Part shown: piece after piece, positions 27,601-35,835 of the stretch
Position numbering within the stretch: position 1 is the stretch's first letter
Layout: the number at the start of each line of letters is the position of its first letter
Source of the DNA: CAZIUL01 sp964542475
Lineage (GTDB): Bacteria > Planctomycetota > B15-G4 > CAYZWU01
Direction: 5' to 3'
DNA length: 62,177 nt
NCBI GenBank assembly: GCA_964542475.1
Contig: CAZIUL010000025.1
Span: forward strand, 1-62,177
The notes under the pieces: model-generated
What the model saw: the letters and a program-made list of their open reading frames with translations, nothing else
Told to the model about the DNA's origin: nothing
Databases searched by the model: none
Translations under genes and position numbers: made by a program

Positions 27601-27829
27601 ATCGCTGATAGCGCAGGAGAGGACGGATTCAAAGACAACACCAGGCCCGGAGGATGTGGAGGGAGCGGCATCCGTGATGCCGGACAACCTGGCTCGCGCG
27701 GTGTTTCTCGCCCTGTTCCACGCGCGCCGCGGGATGCCCGATGAAGCATGCGCGCACCTGGAACGCGTACGAAACCGCTACGAAAATGTGTTGCTTTTCC
27801 GCAAAGCCGCCGCTTTTGTGCAACATTAA
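24605..27829 (+). CDS. O-antigen ligase/polymerase-like membrane protein fused to TPR repeats
   Basis: A 1074-residue fusion starting at GTG 24605, with GGGAGG upstream. Residues about 15-580 hold some 12-14 helices. The Wzy/WaaL-type core includes LTHSRAGMLGYG and a large periplasmic loop (HPLTGIGLGNYVTHTQF and YNTHPHSLSLHVAEGMGVPALLF), with the His residues typical of ligases that move glycans from undecaprenyl carriers. Residues about 620-1074 are tandem TPR helices (for example MALLYKEYGQIKKALEAIE), likely outside the cytoplasm. WaaL-like ligases fused to long TPR tails occur in several large-genome bacteria, where the tail may recruit protein acceptors. The acceptor is unknown: lipid, polysaccharide or protein. 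Confidence 0.84.
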   Translation: MTGRQALQHNRARSRLLFEWGRLAVMAVLFTAVLVYYYDASLWKPLYYGWCNGPVHWSLWAMLAGAAAGAAIRIKARVQKKSPPGKPGLQELWLILAVGAVSAHSLGKTPAIFNISSIGFPPGLPVIILGIQAAATFFLTAHAGRTNRVMTCACFTAALMYYTSLFHVAVDKPYVGKALVGAPSWLVAAFGLNCLLALIELPGGSLTRLFSGVTRFMVAGFLLLGLLATVLAMNVDLSFKLLSHTAAGAAMMLAAGAAASRKGGARPLFWVFGLGGMFGACVALLSVASAMHYIPLEQILSSQLHIFHTHPNITSVCFFLSSFVLLVLGMTASRPLGKAITFACALLCAAALALTHSRAGMLGYGAAIPAFFVLLILCSKMPRILRKCLPVLIPAGAALVLVACLFGSLLVEQFKGTLKADTIDFRRALWSAALSTVREHPLTGIGLGNYVTHTQFIKGRQNKLPYNTHPHSLSLHVAEGMGVPALLFLAGLFFLFLKKAYRKALCPDTDRNRRIFLLASASALLGLQVSNMFDQMPETAVPAPFWFFWGVIAALSSGAFDKKEPAHENPRANSHGPGRAVAAWLMLPLALAAAGVPALADDQAFRCSAESSPSPAARAGWLEREMLLNPFRTEASFQMALLYKEYGQIKKALEAIETIEEGNTFNAIFWDLKGQLCFKSHLLLEASEAFDRAMELDTSSRHSPRICCNAAMAFHARGMTDEADDMFRRLFSTYPEESITYLWNVPGFVRQMLEAVDAKIENPDNPDECMRCFAARYLDELFGDPRIVPKDTTIDMGRFMSAAMAYHHAGESEKAIALIERCSKEIPEGSPRLQCLLGWLYVLTGRQEDGINELKKALPDSHFRLRAGIMLFNALYPTPRMKEGMSILKETAKESFDIHFKMRENLEARFLLAKGHLKLGNLDEAAHQSREAMFFSGKKEINPEDWDVLVSALRKSGRHKELLDVVLIQVKIVAISMAEKPYSSARFLDSLNRLAQITASLIAQERTDSKTTPGPEDVEGAASVMPDNLARAVFLALFHARRGMPDEACAHLERVRNRYENVLLFRKAAAFVQH

Positions 27830-27931
27830 GGGAACCGGCACTATCAGCTTTGCTTGATGTGAATCGTATTCATCTGGCCGCAAGCCATACTCCTGAACAG
27901 AAAGGACCCGGCGCAAGCTAACACGCATTTC

Positions 27932-29929
27932 ATGGAATACATCAGATCAAACAAGTGGATGCCTGCCTGGGCAGCCGGGCTCGCGCTTTGGATCGGCCTG
28001 TCCGTCGATTGGATAGAGTTTGTTCTTCCAGGTGAAGCCGAACAAGGAGTATGCGTGCGCCTTTTCGGCTCCAGGCTCGTGCTCCTGAACCGCGCCTTGT
28101 TCGCGGAGCTTGGAAACGGGGAGATGGCGTTCTGGTGGGCGGCGCTGTCGCTGTTCATGGCCCTGGCTTTCGCGTTCGTGCTGTATTCTCTAGGCGCCAG
28201 GCTGTTTTGCCTGGGGAACCTATCGAAAAAAGTGCGCCTCGCAGCCGCCGGCTTGATCACCTTTTTCGTGTTCCTGGATCTCAATCCGCTCATCGCCACG
28301 CTTATCAGCCGGGTTCCTGGAAACATCGATGCTTTCGCCGTGGAAGCCGGGAGAACGCTCACATCCATGGCAGCGCTCGTCGCGGGCCTTTGTGCCGCGA
28401 ACATCCTGATTGCAACCGCCCCGCGCTCCGTGCTGCGCCTTTTTGAGCGGGCAGGCTCTCTTCTTGACAAGGCCTGGCCGGCTCTGCTTGCGACCCTTGT
28501 TGTGTGCGTTTTCGTCGTGTGTGTGAGGGTCGGCTTGTTCGAGGGCCTGACCACGGTTTCGGACGAGCTTTCGTATCTCAAGCAGGCGGACATCTTTACA
28601 TCGGGACGGCTGTCCGAGCCTGCTCCTGCCGGGCCGCAAGCGTTCTTCGATTCGGAACAGATGGTCAACGACGGGAAGCTGTACAGCAAGTACCCGCCGG
28701 GAACATCGCTCTGCTACCTTCCCGCTGTGGCCCTGGGTCTTGTCCAGGCCGCCCCGGTTTTTTACCTTTTCCTCAACCTCGCGATGACCTGCCTGCTTGC
28801 CTACCGTCTTTTCGGAAGGAGGTGCGCGCTCCTGTCAGTGCTGCTGGCAACGGTTTCACCGTTTTTCGTGTGCATGGGTGAAAGCTTCCTCTCGCACGGC
28901 CCGGCCCTGTCCGCTGTCCTGTGCGCGGCATATTTCCACATGCTCTGGCTCGAAAAACGAAAAGACGGCCTCATTCTTTTGAGCGGGCTTTTTGTTGGCG
29001 CCCTCATCCTCATCAGGCCTGTAACCGGTGCGGCCCTGATCCTGCCGTTTTTTTTCCACGGCCAGGTCCGGTTCAAGGGCGCTTTGTCAAAACGTGTCCT
29101 GTCAGCGCTTCTTTTCCTGGGCTCGGCAGCAGCAGCGGTTCTGTTTCTTTTGTGGTACAACAACGCGCTGACAGGCGATGCATACCTTTTTCCCTACCAG
29201 AAATACGCTGCCATGTACGCCCCATTCGACCGCTTCAGCCTGGATTACGCGCCACAGGGAGCGCTCAACACGGTCTTCAACATATCGAGGCTCGATTGCT
29301 GGCTCTTCGGGTTTGCACCGTCGCTCGTGCTTGTGGTGCTCGTGTTCCTGCTCGGTGCGGCAGCATCGTGGGAGCTTCTCTTCGGGGCTTCTTTCCTTTG
29401 CCTGGCAGGAGCATATCTCTTTCACTGGTTCTGGGGAACACCCTGGTACGGGCCGCTCTACTACTACGAGTGTTCGGGGTTCCTCATCATCCTTGCTGCG
29501 CGCGGCCTGATTCTTGCAGCGGAACGGATACAACATCGCGCCGGGCCGATGAAAAGCTCTTTCGGCATGGCCGTGATCTGCGTCGCGCTATTCTCGGCTC
29601 CAGGATTTTATGCGTCCCAGGTAAACGCCGCTTCGTGGCGAGTGCACAAGGTGTGGAAGCCTCTTTTCGACCTCAGAAAATCCAGCCCGACAAGCAACGC
29701 ATGGGTGGTTCCCAGCGGTTACACCGGTGCGGCGTCCGGGTACCTGGGCGCGGCCCCGGAATGGATGACAGGCGGAGTACGGATCCTGAACAACAAGGGC
29801 GGGCCACCTGAGAAACTGAAAGCAGTGAATCCGGAGAAAACCATCTACACCATCGAAAACCTGGGATTAAAAGCGTACCTGGAAGAGATCGGCACACAAG
29901 CGGGCATGGACAAACCGGAAAAGCAATGA
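27932..29929 (+). CDS. GT-C-type polytopic membrane glycosyltransferase
   Basis: A 665-residue membrane protein with about 12 helices. After three or four N-terminal helices comes a loop with TTVSDELSYLKQADIFTSGR, an acidic DE motif on the first large periplasmic loop like that of ArnT/PMT enzymes. KYPPGTSLCYLPAVALG and PFFVCMGESFLSHGPAL follow in the manner of that superfamily. A short soluble tail ends the protein. It overlaps the next gene by ATGA (29926-29929), so the two are translationally coupled. The ribosome site is weak. The sugar and acceptor are unknown. Confidence 0.75.
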   Translation: MEYIRSNKWMPAWAAGLALWIGLSVDWIEFVLPGEAEQGVCVRLFGSRLVLLNRALFAELGNGEMAFWWAALSLFMALAFAFVLYSLGARLFCLGNLSKKVRLAAAGLITFFVFLDLNPLIATLISRVPGNIDAFAVEAGRTLTSMAALVAGLCAANILIATAPRSVLRLFERAGSLLDKAWPALLATLVVCVFVVCVRVGLFEGLTTVSDELSYLKQADIFTSGRLSEPAPAGPQAFFDSEQMVNDGKLYSKYPPGTSLCYLPAVALGLVQAAPVFYLFLNLAMTCLLAYRLFGRRCALLSVLLATVSPFFVCMGESFLSHGPALSAVLCAAYFHMLWLEKRKDGLILLSGLFVGALILIRPVTGAALILPFFFHGQVRFKGALSKRVLSALLFLGSAAAAVLFLLWYNNALTGDAYLFPYQKYAAMYAPFDRFSLDYAPQGALNTVFNISRLDCWLFGFAPSLVLVVLVFLLGAAASWELLFGASFLCLAGAYLFHWFWGTPWYGPLYYYECSGFLIILAARGLILAAERIQHRAGPMKSSFGMAVICVALFSAPGFYASQVNAASWRVHKVWKPLFDLRKSSPTSNAWVVPSGYTGAASGYLGAAPEWMTGGVRILNNKGGPPEKLKAVNPEKTIYTIENLGLKAYLEEIGTQAGMDKPEKQ

Positions 29930-32451
29930 TAAAGAGCAGGGACACAACCATCGTTTTCTCGCGCGGGGTGCTTCTTGCCACCCTCTTTTTCCTTTCGGGC
30001 TTTGCCTCTCTTGTAAACGAGATACTCTGCTCCAGGCTGCTCCAGTTCTCGTTCGGAGTCTCCATCCACGCGACCTCAGCGGTTGTGGCGGCATTCCTGG
30101 CAGGGCTGGGCTTGGGCGCCCTTGTTCTTGCGGGAGCTTCCCGAAGGACACGAAAACCAACCCTTGTTTACGGGATTCTCGAGCTCTGCGTGGGAGTGCT
30201 CATGCCGGCATTCCCCCCCCTAGCTAAAGCGATCACTCCGGCTCTGGCAACGATCTTTTCCGGGATCGAACCCGGCTCTCTGACCTTTGCATCAGCGCGG
30301 TTCGCTTCCGCTTTTTGTCTTCTTCTCGTGCCGTCGTTCTTCATGGGCGGCACACTACCGTTCCTGATAAGGGCTGCTGTGCCGGAAAAAAGCGCAAGGC
30401 GTTCGCTGGGAGTAGGCATTTTCTACGGAATCAACACCCTGGGCGCGGGCCTCGGTGCAGTGCTTGCGGGTTACGTGCTTCTTCCGGGTTTCGGGTACGG
30501 AGGGTGCGTGCTCATCGCCTCGGGCCTGAGCATTTGCGTGGGCCTTGCGGCCATCATGGCCGGCATGAAGGAAGAGGTTCCTTTGCCGGCGCCTGAAGTA
30601 GCCAATGGGAACGCAAGCAATGCTGCCGAACACCAAAAAAGCATGCCTGCCGAGAAGTTCCACATGATTCCTGTGGCAGGGGCCGTGTTCCTTGGCGGAT
30701 GCGTATCGCTCAGCTACGAGATCATCTGGACGCGCATCCTGATAAATGTGTTCGGCGGGACCGTGTATGCGTTTTCCCTGGTGCTGGCGGTCTTCCTGAC
30801 AGCCCTTGCTCTTGGAAGCGTATCGCTGCCATGGTTTTTGTCCCGATTGCGCTCTCCATATTCCTGCCTTGCGTATCTTCTCGCCTTTTCAGCGGCGGCA
30901 GCAGGGCTCAGCATGCTGGTTTTCAGAGCCATGCTCGGCATGGACGGACCGCTCGGGGACGGATACAACCTATACCCTGCCGCGGGTGAAGCGTTTCCGG
31001 CAACATTTCTCAAGTACGCGGGTATAGCCTTTGCAGCGGTATTTCCGGCGGTCTATTTTCTGGGGGGAATGCTGCCCCTCGCAGCCGGGCGCCTGGCTGA
31101 AAAAGGCGGACTCTCGCGCCTGACAGGCAGGCTTTACGCGGTGTCATCCCTCGGGTCGATCCTGGGCTCGATCCTCGGGGCGTTCGCGCTTCTGGCTCTT
31201 CTGTCCGCAGAGGGAGGGATAATCGCCTGCGTTATTACCTCCCTTGCCGCTGCTGTTCTTCTTTTCATCGCTGCCAAAGGGAAAAAGCGCGGCCTGTTTG
31301 CGTCCGGTGCTGCGGTTTGTGCGGCAGCGTTTCTCGTGTCAGTGGCGGCTGCCTGGCGGCCGGGACACAAACCCGGGGTCGAAACGGTTTTTTTCGAGGA
31401 GGGAGCGGCTGCCACGGCCAAGGTGGAATCGTTCGAAAACGAAGATGGAGAAACCATCCTCTCGTTGAGAGTCAACGGAAAGGTGGTGGCCACAACCGGA
31501 TTCCTAGACAGGAGGCTCCAGCTTCTGCTGGGCTACTTTGCCACGCTTTGCCACAACGATCCGCAATACATTGTTTCCGTTGGCCTGGGCACCGGCATGT
31601 CCTCCGGCGCGCTTTCAGCACACAACCCGAAGGTGTTCGAGATAGTGGAGCTTTCCGGCTCCGTGGTGCATGCGGCCGGCTGTTTCGCTGAATACAACCA
31701 CAATATTACGGGCGGCCGGGCAAAGGTCACTCTCGCTGACGGAAGAAACCGGCTTCTGCTCGCACAATCCACCCATGACCTCATAGCCGCGGACCCAATC
31801 CATCCGTGGGTCGCGGGATCAGGAAACCTTTACACGAAGGAGTATTTCGATCTCGCAGCCTCCAGGCTGAACAACGGAGGGGTCATGTGCCAGTGGGTTC
31901 CCCTTTATCAGCTCAGTGCAATGGACGTGCGCTCGGTGCTGGCAACCTTTCACGCGGTCTTCCCCTGTGTGCGGGTTTTCTATACAGGGTACGACCTTGT
32001 GGTCGTGGGCGCAAAAAAACCGATGAACTTCGACCCCCTCGAATGGAAGATGAGGATACGCAGCCACCCCATTGCAAACGACCTGGCCTCGATCGGGATC
32101 GATGACCTGGAGGATCTGCTGGCCTGTTTCCTGTTCACCGAAAGGGGGCTCGGAGAGTTCCTAGGTATGGGCGAAAGTGTCGTTATCAGGGACGCCGATC
32201 AGACCCTCGAATACTCCGCACCGAAAAGCCTGTTCAAGCCGTATGACACCGGCCTCATCATGGAGCTCATGAACGCCACAGAGGAGCTGTACGCTCTCGC
32301 ACCCGAGGGCGCCTGGCCTTTCGGGCTCGACCTGTCCGCATCCGCGCGCAGAAACTCCTATGCCGGGGTCGTGAGAGCGTTCTTCGATGAAATGGCCCGC
32401 AAAGTACCAGGCGCCCGAAAAAGGTTCAGGGAGAAGATCAAGGGGTTGTGA
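29926..32451 (+). CDS. Spermidine-synthase-like domain fused to a polytopic membrane domain
   Basis: An 841-residue protein of the group often named fused MFS/spermidine synthase. About 12 helices (residues 15-490), including SGFASLVNEILCSRLLQF and later FLGGCVSLSYEIIWTRILIN, are followed by a soluble methyltransferase-fold domain (about 505-760). That domain contains SVGLGTGMSSGAL (the nucleotide-loop region for S-adenosyl substrates) and DLIAADPIHPWVAGSGNLYTKEYF, typical of SpeE relatives. True polyamine synthesis is doubtful: membrane-fused homologs usually sit with surface-glycan genes, as here. The start codon overlaps the preceding GT-C gene by four bases. It ends 10 bp from the convergent WecA/MraY-type gene. 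Confidence 0.8.
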   Translation: MIKSRDTTIVFSRGVLLATLFFLSGFASLVNEILCSRLLQFSFGVSIHATSAVVAAFLAGLGLGALVLAGASRRTRKPTLVYGILELCVGVLMPAFPPLAKAITPALATIFSGIEPGSLTFASARFASAFCLLLVPSFFMGGTLPFLIRAAVPEKSARRSLGVGIFYGINTLGAGLGAVLAGYVLLPGFGYGGCVLIASGLSICVGLAAIMAGMKEEVPLPAPEVANGNASNAAEHQKSMPAEKFHMIPVAGAVFLGGCVSLSYEIIWTRILINVFGGTVYAFSLVLAVFLTALALGSVSLPWFLSRLRSPYSCLAYLLAFSAAAAGLSMLVFRAMLGMDGPLGDGYNLYPAAGEAFPATFLKYAGIAFAAVFPAVYFLGGMLPLAAGRLAEKGGLSRLTGRLYAVSSLGSILGSILGAFALLALLSAEGGIIACVITSLAAAVLLFIAAKGKKRGLFASGAAVCAAAFLVSVAAAWRPGHKPGVETVFFEEGAAATAKVESFENEDGETILSLRVNGKVVATTGFLDRRLQLLLGYFATLCHNDPQYIVSVGLGTGMSSGALSAHNPKVFEIVELSGSVVHAAGCFAEYNHNITGGRAKVTLADGRNRLLLAQSTHDLIAADPIHPWVAGSGNLYTKEYFDLAASRLNNGGVMCQWVPLYQLSAMDVRSVLATFHAVFPCVRVFYTGYDLVVVGAKKPMNFDPLEWKMRIRSHPIANDLASIGIDDLEDLLACFLFTERGLGEFLGMGESVVIRDADQTLEYSAPKSLFKPYDTGLIMELMNATEELYALAPEGAWPFGLDLSASARRNSYAGVVRAFFDEMARKVPGARKRFREKIKGL

Positions 32452-32461
32452 AATAAGCGGA

Positions 32462-33520
32462 CTAGTCAATCCGCGCCAGAAGAACGGCTGATATGAGCCC
32501 GCCCACCACATATATCCCGATAAGCACACACGGCCAGAGAAACCCGGGAAGGTAGATGAGAAACACGCCACCGATGCAAAACACGAATGTGGCAATGTAG
32601 CTGATGACAACGGTCCTGCTCGTGGAGTTGTTCCATCGTCTGAGCTTCAGCGCAAAATGGTCAGGGGATCCCTTGAAAACCGGCAGCCCCTTTTTGAAAC
32701 GAAGAAGCATGACAAACAAGGTGTCGAAGATCGGGACGCCTAAAATGAACAGCGGCGCGAGAAAGGTGATCGGATTGGCATGGCCGTAAGAGACCATCAT
32801 CGAGAGTGACCCGAGCATGAGCCCGATGAACATGCTACCGGTGTCACCCATGTAGATCTTGGCCGGCTTTGTGTTGAAGCGCAAAAAACCCAGGATTGAT
32901 CCTGTCAACGCCAGGGTCATGACCGCTATGACCGAGTTGTTTCCCTTAACTACCACCATGAAAAAAAGAGCGAACCCCGAGATAACGGCCACACCGCCCG
33001 CAAGACCGTCCATCACGTCAATGATATTGAACGCATTGCATATCCCCACGATCCAGAGCACCGTGAGAAGCAGGTTGGCCTCATCCCATAAAACCCCGAT
33101 CTCTATCCTTATGCCGGACTTGTAAAGGATCACTGCCGCAAGGATCTGCCCCAGGAGCTTGATGAACGGCGTGAGAGCACCAAAGTCGTCGATGAGCCCC
33201 AGGATCAGTATCATCGAGCCGGCAAGAAGAACACCCAGCACTATGTTGTCGTTGAACTCCTGCAGAAGCAGGCCGAGGGTGACTACGAACGCTATGTAAA
33301 TGGCGAGCCCACCGAGGTAGGGCGTGGGCTCGGTGTGGTTTTTCAATCCCCCGTCCGGCTTGTCCACGATGTTGTATTTACGGGCGGCTTCTATCATAAC
33401 CGGCACGAGATAGATGGAAAGCGCCAGGGAGACAAAAAAGGTGAGCAGAAACCAGGACAGATAATCGGTTGTCAGCGATGCCGTGTCAGCGGATGAAACA
33501 ACGCAAAGGAGCATATCCAT
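32462..33520 (-). CDS. WecA/MraY-family polyprenyl-phosphate phosphoglycosyltransferase
   Basis: A 352-residue membrane enzyme with about 10-11 helices. It transfers a UDP-N-acetylhexosamine phosphate to undecaprenyl phosphate, the first step of surface-glycan or peptidoglycan building. Visible motifs are GLIDDFGAL (the catalytic Asp-Asp pair), GICNAFNIIDVMDGLAGG (the NxxNxxDGxxGL-type motif) and MGDTGSMFIG. These match WecA/TagO/WbpL-type enzymes better than MraY, since dcw-cluster neighbours are absent. It lies at the end of the glycan region, which fits initiation of the glycan that the ligase-like neighbour transfers. Confidence 0.88.
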   Translation of the reverse strand: MDMLLCVVSSADTASLTTDYLSWFLLTFFVSLALSIYLVPVMIEAARKYNIVDKPDGGLKNHTEPTPYLGGLAIYIAFVVTLGLLLQEFNDNIVLGVLLAGSMILILGLIDDFGALTPFIKLLGQILAAVILYKSGIRIEIGVLWDEANLLLTVLWIVGICNAFNIIDVMDGLAGGVAVISGFALFFMVVVKGNNSVIAVMTLALTGSILGFLRFNTKPAKIYMGDTGSMFIGLMLGSLSMMVSYGHANPITFLAPLFILGVPIFDTLFVMLLRFKKGLPVFKGSPDHFALKLRRWNNSTSRTVVISYIATFVFCIGGVFLIYLPGFLWPCVLIGIYVVGGLISAVLLARID

Positions 33521-33633
33521 TAAAACCCCTGTCCGATTGAACCTGTATTATTAAACGGGTGCATATATCTTTCCAGGCCAGCCGAAAAGAACACTCCAAT
33601 TTAATATCGGAAATTTGCAAAATGAAGATAAAA

Positions 33634-33740
33634 AAAAGAACCGGGCTCACAAATGCTCTGTAGAAGCAGGCGCATCAAGAGATGGCCTGATCACTTCCAG
33701 AGCCCCACGACCGCCAACGCAGAGCAAGCCCGGTTCTTTT
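33634..33740. ncRNA. Candidate structured RNA or palindromic element of about 107 nt
   Basis: A perfect 14-bp outer stem joins AAAAGAACCGGGCT (33634-33647) to 33727-33740. Inside is a long nested hairpin: GCTCTG/CAGAGC (33655-33660 with 33698-33703), GAAG/CTTC (33663-33666 with 33694-33697), CAGG/CCTG (33667-33670 with 33686-33689) and CATC/GATG (33673-33676 with 33681-33684), closed by an AAGA loop. A single-stranded stretch of about 23 nt rich in C and A follows. Either strand would end in TTCTTTT after a GC-rich stem, as in an intrinsic terminator. I recognise no known riboswitch or housekeeping RNA. A MITE-like element is the main alternative. Confidence 0.5.
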
Positions 33741-34101
33741 ACTCTTAGTGCACAAGGTGTGCCATGGCAACCAATACTCATAATTCCTTTTAGTCTCAGG
33801 CGTTACATAAACCGAGCAGGCAGGCTAGGCATCAGAGGACATATGACACAAGTTATGGCGAGTTAATGGCACAGGGCATAACGAGGTTTTTTTTCTTATG
33901 TTATGGTGTTAATGACCTTTACAGAAACATAACAAATTTCATGATATTTTTTAGGGGCGTATTCTGGAACAGGGCCATGGGCCAATCGTTGCTGATCAAA
34001 AAAGCGCTCCCCTGTTTCCTACAGGTATGCTGCGCATCCATCCGGGAACACTCCTCATGCTCTCGTCTTTTCAGCGGCAACAACGGTTTGTTGTTACCGT
34101 G

Positions 34102-34131
34102 TTGACGCGGGACCATGCTCGTGTCTATAAT
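34102..34131 (+). promoter_or_regulatory. Sigma-70-type promoter of the P5C dehydrogenase gene
   Basis: TTGACG at 34102-34107 and a perfect TATAAT at 34126-34131 are 18 bp apart. The predicted start is near 34138, giving a leader of about 66 nt to the ATG at 34204. Confidence 0.65.
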
Positions 34132-34203
34132 GCGCCCTTTTGCGTGTGCCAAAAAAACCGAACGCCAATCGCTGGTCCCCGAATAAAACGAAGGAAAACA
34201 GTC

Positions 34204-35835
34204 ATGTACAACGCAGTGTTCAAAGTACCCGAACCCAAAAACGAACCCGTCTTCGATTATGCCCCCGGTTCACGCGAACGGGCCGACCTGAAATCCAGGC
34301 TCGCTGACCTCGCCTCTGAACAAATCGAAATCCCCCTCATCATCGGCGGCAAAGATGTGCATAGCGGGCAGACAGCAAATTGCTGCCCTCCACACAGCCA
34401 TAAAAAGGTTCTTGGAGCCTACCACAAGGCCGGTGCCAAGGAAGTGGAGGCTGCGGTGAAAGCTGCGAAAGATGCGTGGCACGACTGGTCTTGCATGCCG
34501 TGGAACGACAGGGCTGCCATTTTCCTCAAGGCAGGAGAACTCATCTCAACAAGTCAGCGGTACCTGATGAACGCTGCCACCATGCTGATCGGATCCAAGA
34601 CCCCCCATCAGTCAGAAATCGACGCTGTGGCTGAGCTGGTTGATTTCTACCGCTTCAACCCATACTACATGCGCGAGCTGTACGAAGCGCAGCCTCTTTC
34701 CTCCGGAGGGATGTGGAACCAGGTGGAGATGCGCCCGCTGGAAGGGTTCATCTTCGCCGTAACACCGTTCAACTTCGCCTCCATCGCCGGGAACCTTCCA
34801 ACAGCACCCGCAATGATGGGTAACACGGTTGTGTGGAAGCCGGCAAGCAGCACGGTCTACTCCGCATACTACATCATGCGGCTCCTGAAGGAAGCGGGCC
34901 TGCCGGATGGCGTGATCAACCTGGTGCCCGGACCCGGAGGCCAGGTAGGCGATCCTGCCATGAACCACCCGGACCTTGCCGGTGTCCATTTCACAGGCTC
35001 CACCGAGGTGTTCCAGAACATGTGGGCAACCGTGGGCAACAACATCAAGAAGTACAAAAGCTACCCCCGTATAGTGGGCGAGACCGGCGGCAAGAACTTC
35101 GTGCTGATGCATCAGTCAGCCGATCCTCAAGAGGTGACCACGGCGATCATCCGGGGTGGATTCGAATACCAGGGCCAGAAGTGCTCGGCAGTGAGCAGGG
35201 TGTATATCCCGGACACCTGCTGGAACGAGGTAAAGGAACGGCTCCTGAATGAGGCCGGCAAGATCAAGGTCGGAGACGTGGCGGATTTCAGCAACTTCAT
35301 GGGCGCCGTGATAGACCGGGGCGCTTTCGATACGATTGTGGAGTACATCAAGTACGCCAAGGAGTCCAGCGAGGCGGAGATCATCCACGGCGGAACCTGG
35401 GATGATTCGGAAGGTTACTTCATACAGCCCACCATCGTTATCACGGATAACCCGCATTTCAAGCTGATGGAAGAGGAGATCTTCGGCCCTGTGGTCACGA
35501 TCCATGTTTATCCCGAAACAGAATGGAAGGAGACGCTCAAGCTCATCGATTCGACATCTCCATACGCGCTTACAGGCGCTGTTTTTTCTCGCGACAGGGG
35601 GATTGTGGTCGAAGCGAGGAATGCCCTGGCACACTCGGCAGGCAATTTCTATATCAACGACAAACCCACAGGCGCTGTTGTCGGACAGCAGCCTTTCGGC
35701 GGAGGACGTGCTTCCGGCACCAACGATAAGGCGGGATCTCCCATGAACCTCCTGCGGTGGGCCAGCCAGCGGACAGTGAAGGAGCTTTTGTGCCCGCCCA
35801 GCGAGTTCGGATACCCTTACATGCAGCCGGAGTAA
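34204..35835 (+). CDS. pruA: 1-pyrroline-5-carboxylate dehydrogenase (L-glutamate-gamma-semialdehyde dehydrogenase)
   Basis: Oxidises glutamate semialdehyde to glutamate with NAD+, the second step of proline breakdown. The start is ATG 34204 with an AAGGAAAA ribosome site; 543 residues fits the monofunctional family shared with eukaryotes and some bacteria. Aldehyde dehydrogenase motifs are complete: PFNFASIAGNLPTAPAMMGN, FTGSTEVF, the Glu293 general base in VGETGGKN, and the Cys327 nucleophile in YQGQKCSAVSR. The C-terminal QPFGGGRASGTNDKAG segment is typical of this subfamily. No proline dehydrogenase gene is adjacent, so that partner is probably elsewhere. A well-formed promoter precedes it. 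The next gene is separated by 411 bp. Confidence 0.93.
   Translation: MYNAVFKVPEPKNEPVFDYAPGSRERADLKSRLADLASEQIEIPLIIGGKDVHSGQTANCCPPHSHKKVLGAYHKAGAKEVEAAVKAAKDAWHDWSCMPWNDRAAIFLKAGELISTSQRYLMNAATMLIGSKTPHQSEIDAVAELVDFYRFNPYYMRELYEAQPLSSGGMWNQVEMRPLEGFIFAVTPFNFASIAGNLPTAPAMMGNTVVWKPASSTVYSAYYIMRLLKEAGLPDGVINLVPGPGGQVGDPAMNHPDLAGVHFTGSTEVFQNMWATVGNNIKKYKSYPRIVGETGGKNFVLMHQSADPQEVTTAIIRGGFEYQGQKCSAVSRVYIPDTCWNEVKERLLNEAGKIKVGDVADFSNFMGAVIDRGAFDTIVEYIKYAKESSEAEIIHGGTWDDSEGYFIQPTIVITDNPHFKLMEEEIFGPVVTIHVYPETEWKETLKLIDSTSPYALTGAVFSRDRGIVVEARNALAHSAGNFYINDKPTGAVVGQQPFGGGRASGTNDKAGSPMNLLRWASQRTVKELLCPPSEFGYPYMQPE

Larger units (their letters stand above)
33521..34203. other. 683-bp divergent intergenic region
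   Basis: This separates the WecA/MraY-type gene from the dehydrogenase gene. No protein-coding frame is convincing. It contains the strong inverted-repeat element at 33634-33740 and a good promoter at 34102-34131. The stretch 33880-33960 is A+T-rich with short imperfect inverted repeats and is otherwise unexplained. Confidence 0.6.

Noticed and set aside
33634..33740. SRP (4.5S) RNA or 6S RNA
   Set aside because: The conserved GGAAGGAAGCAGC-type loop of SRP RNA is absent, and the length and open-bubble layout do not fit 6S RNA.
33615..34105. Short plus-strand frames in the 683-bp gap
   Set aside because: They overlap the inverted-repeat element and promoter region and show no coding bias or ribosome site.
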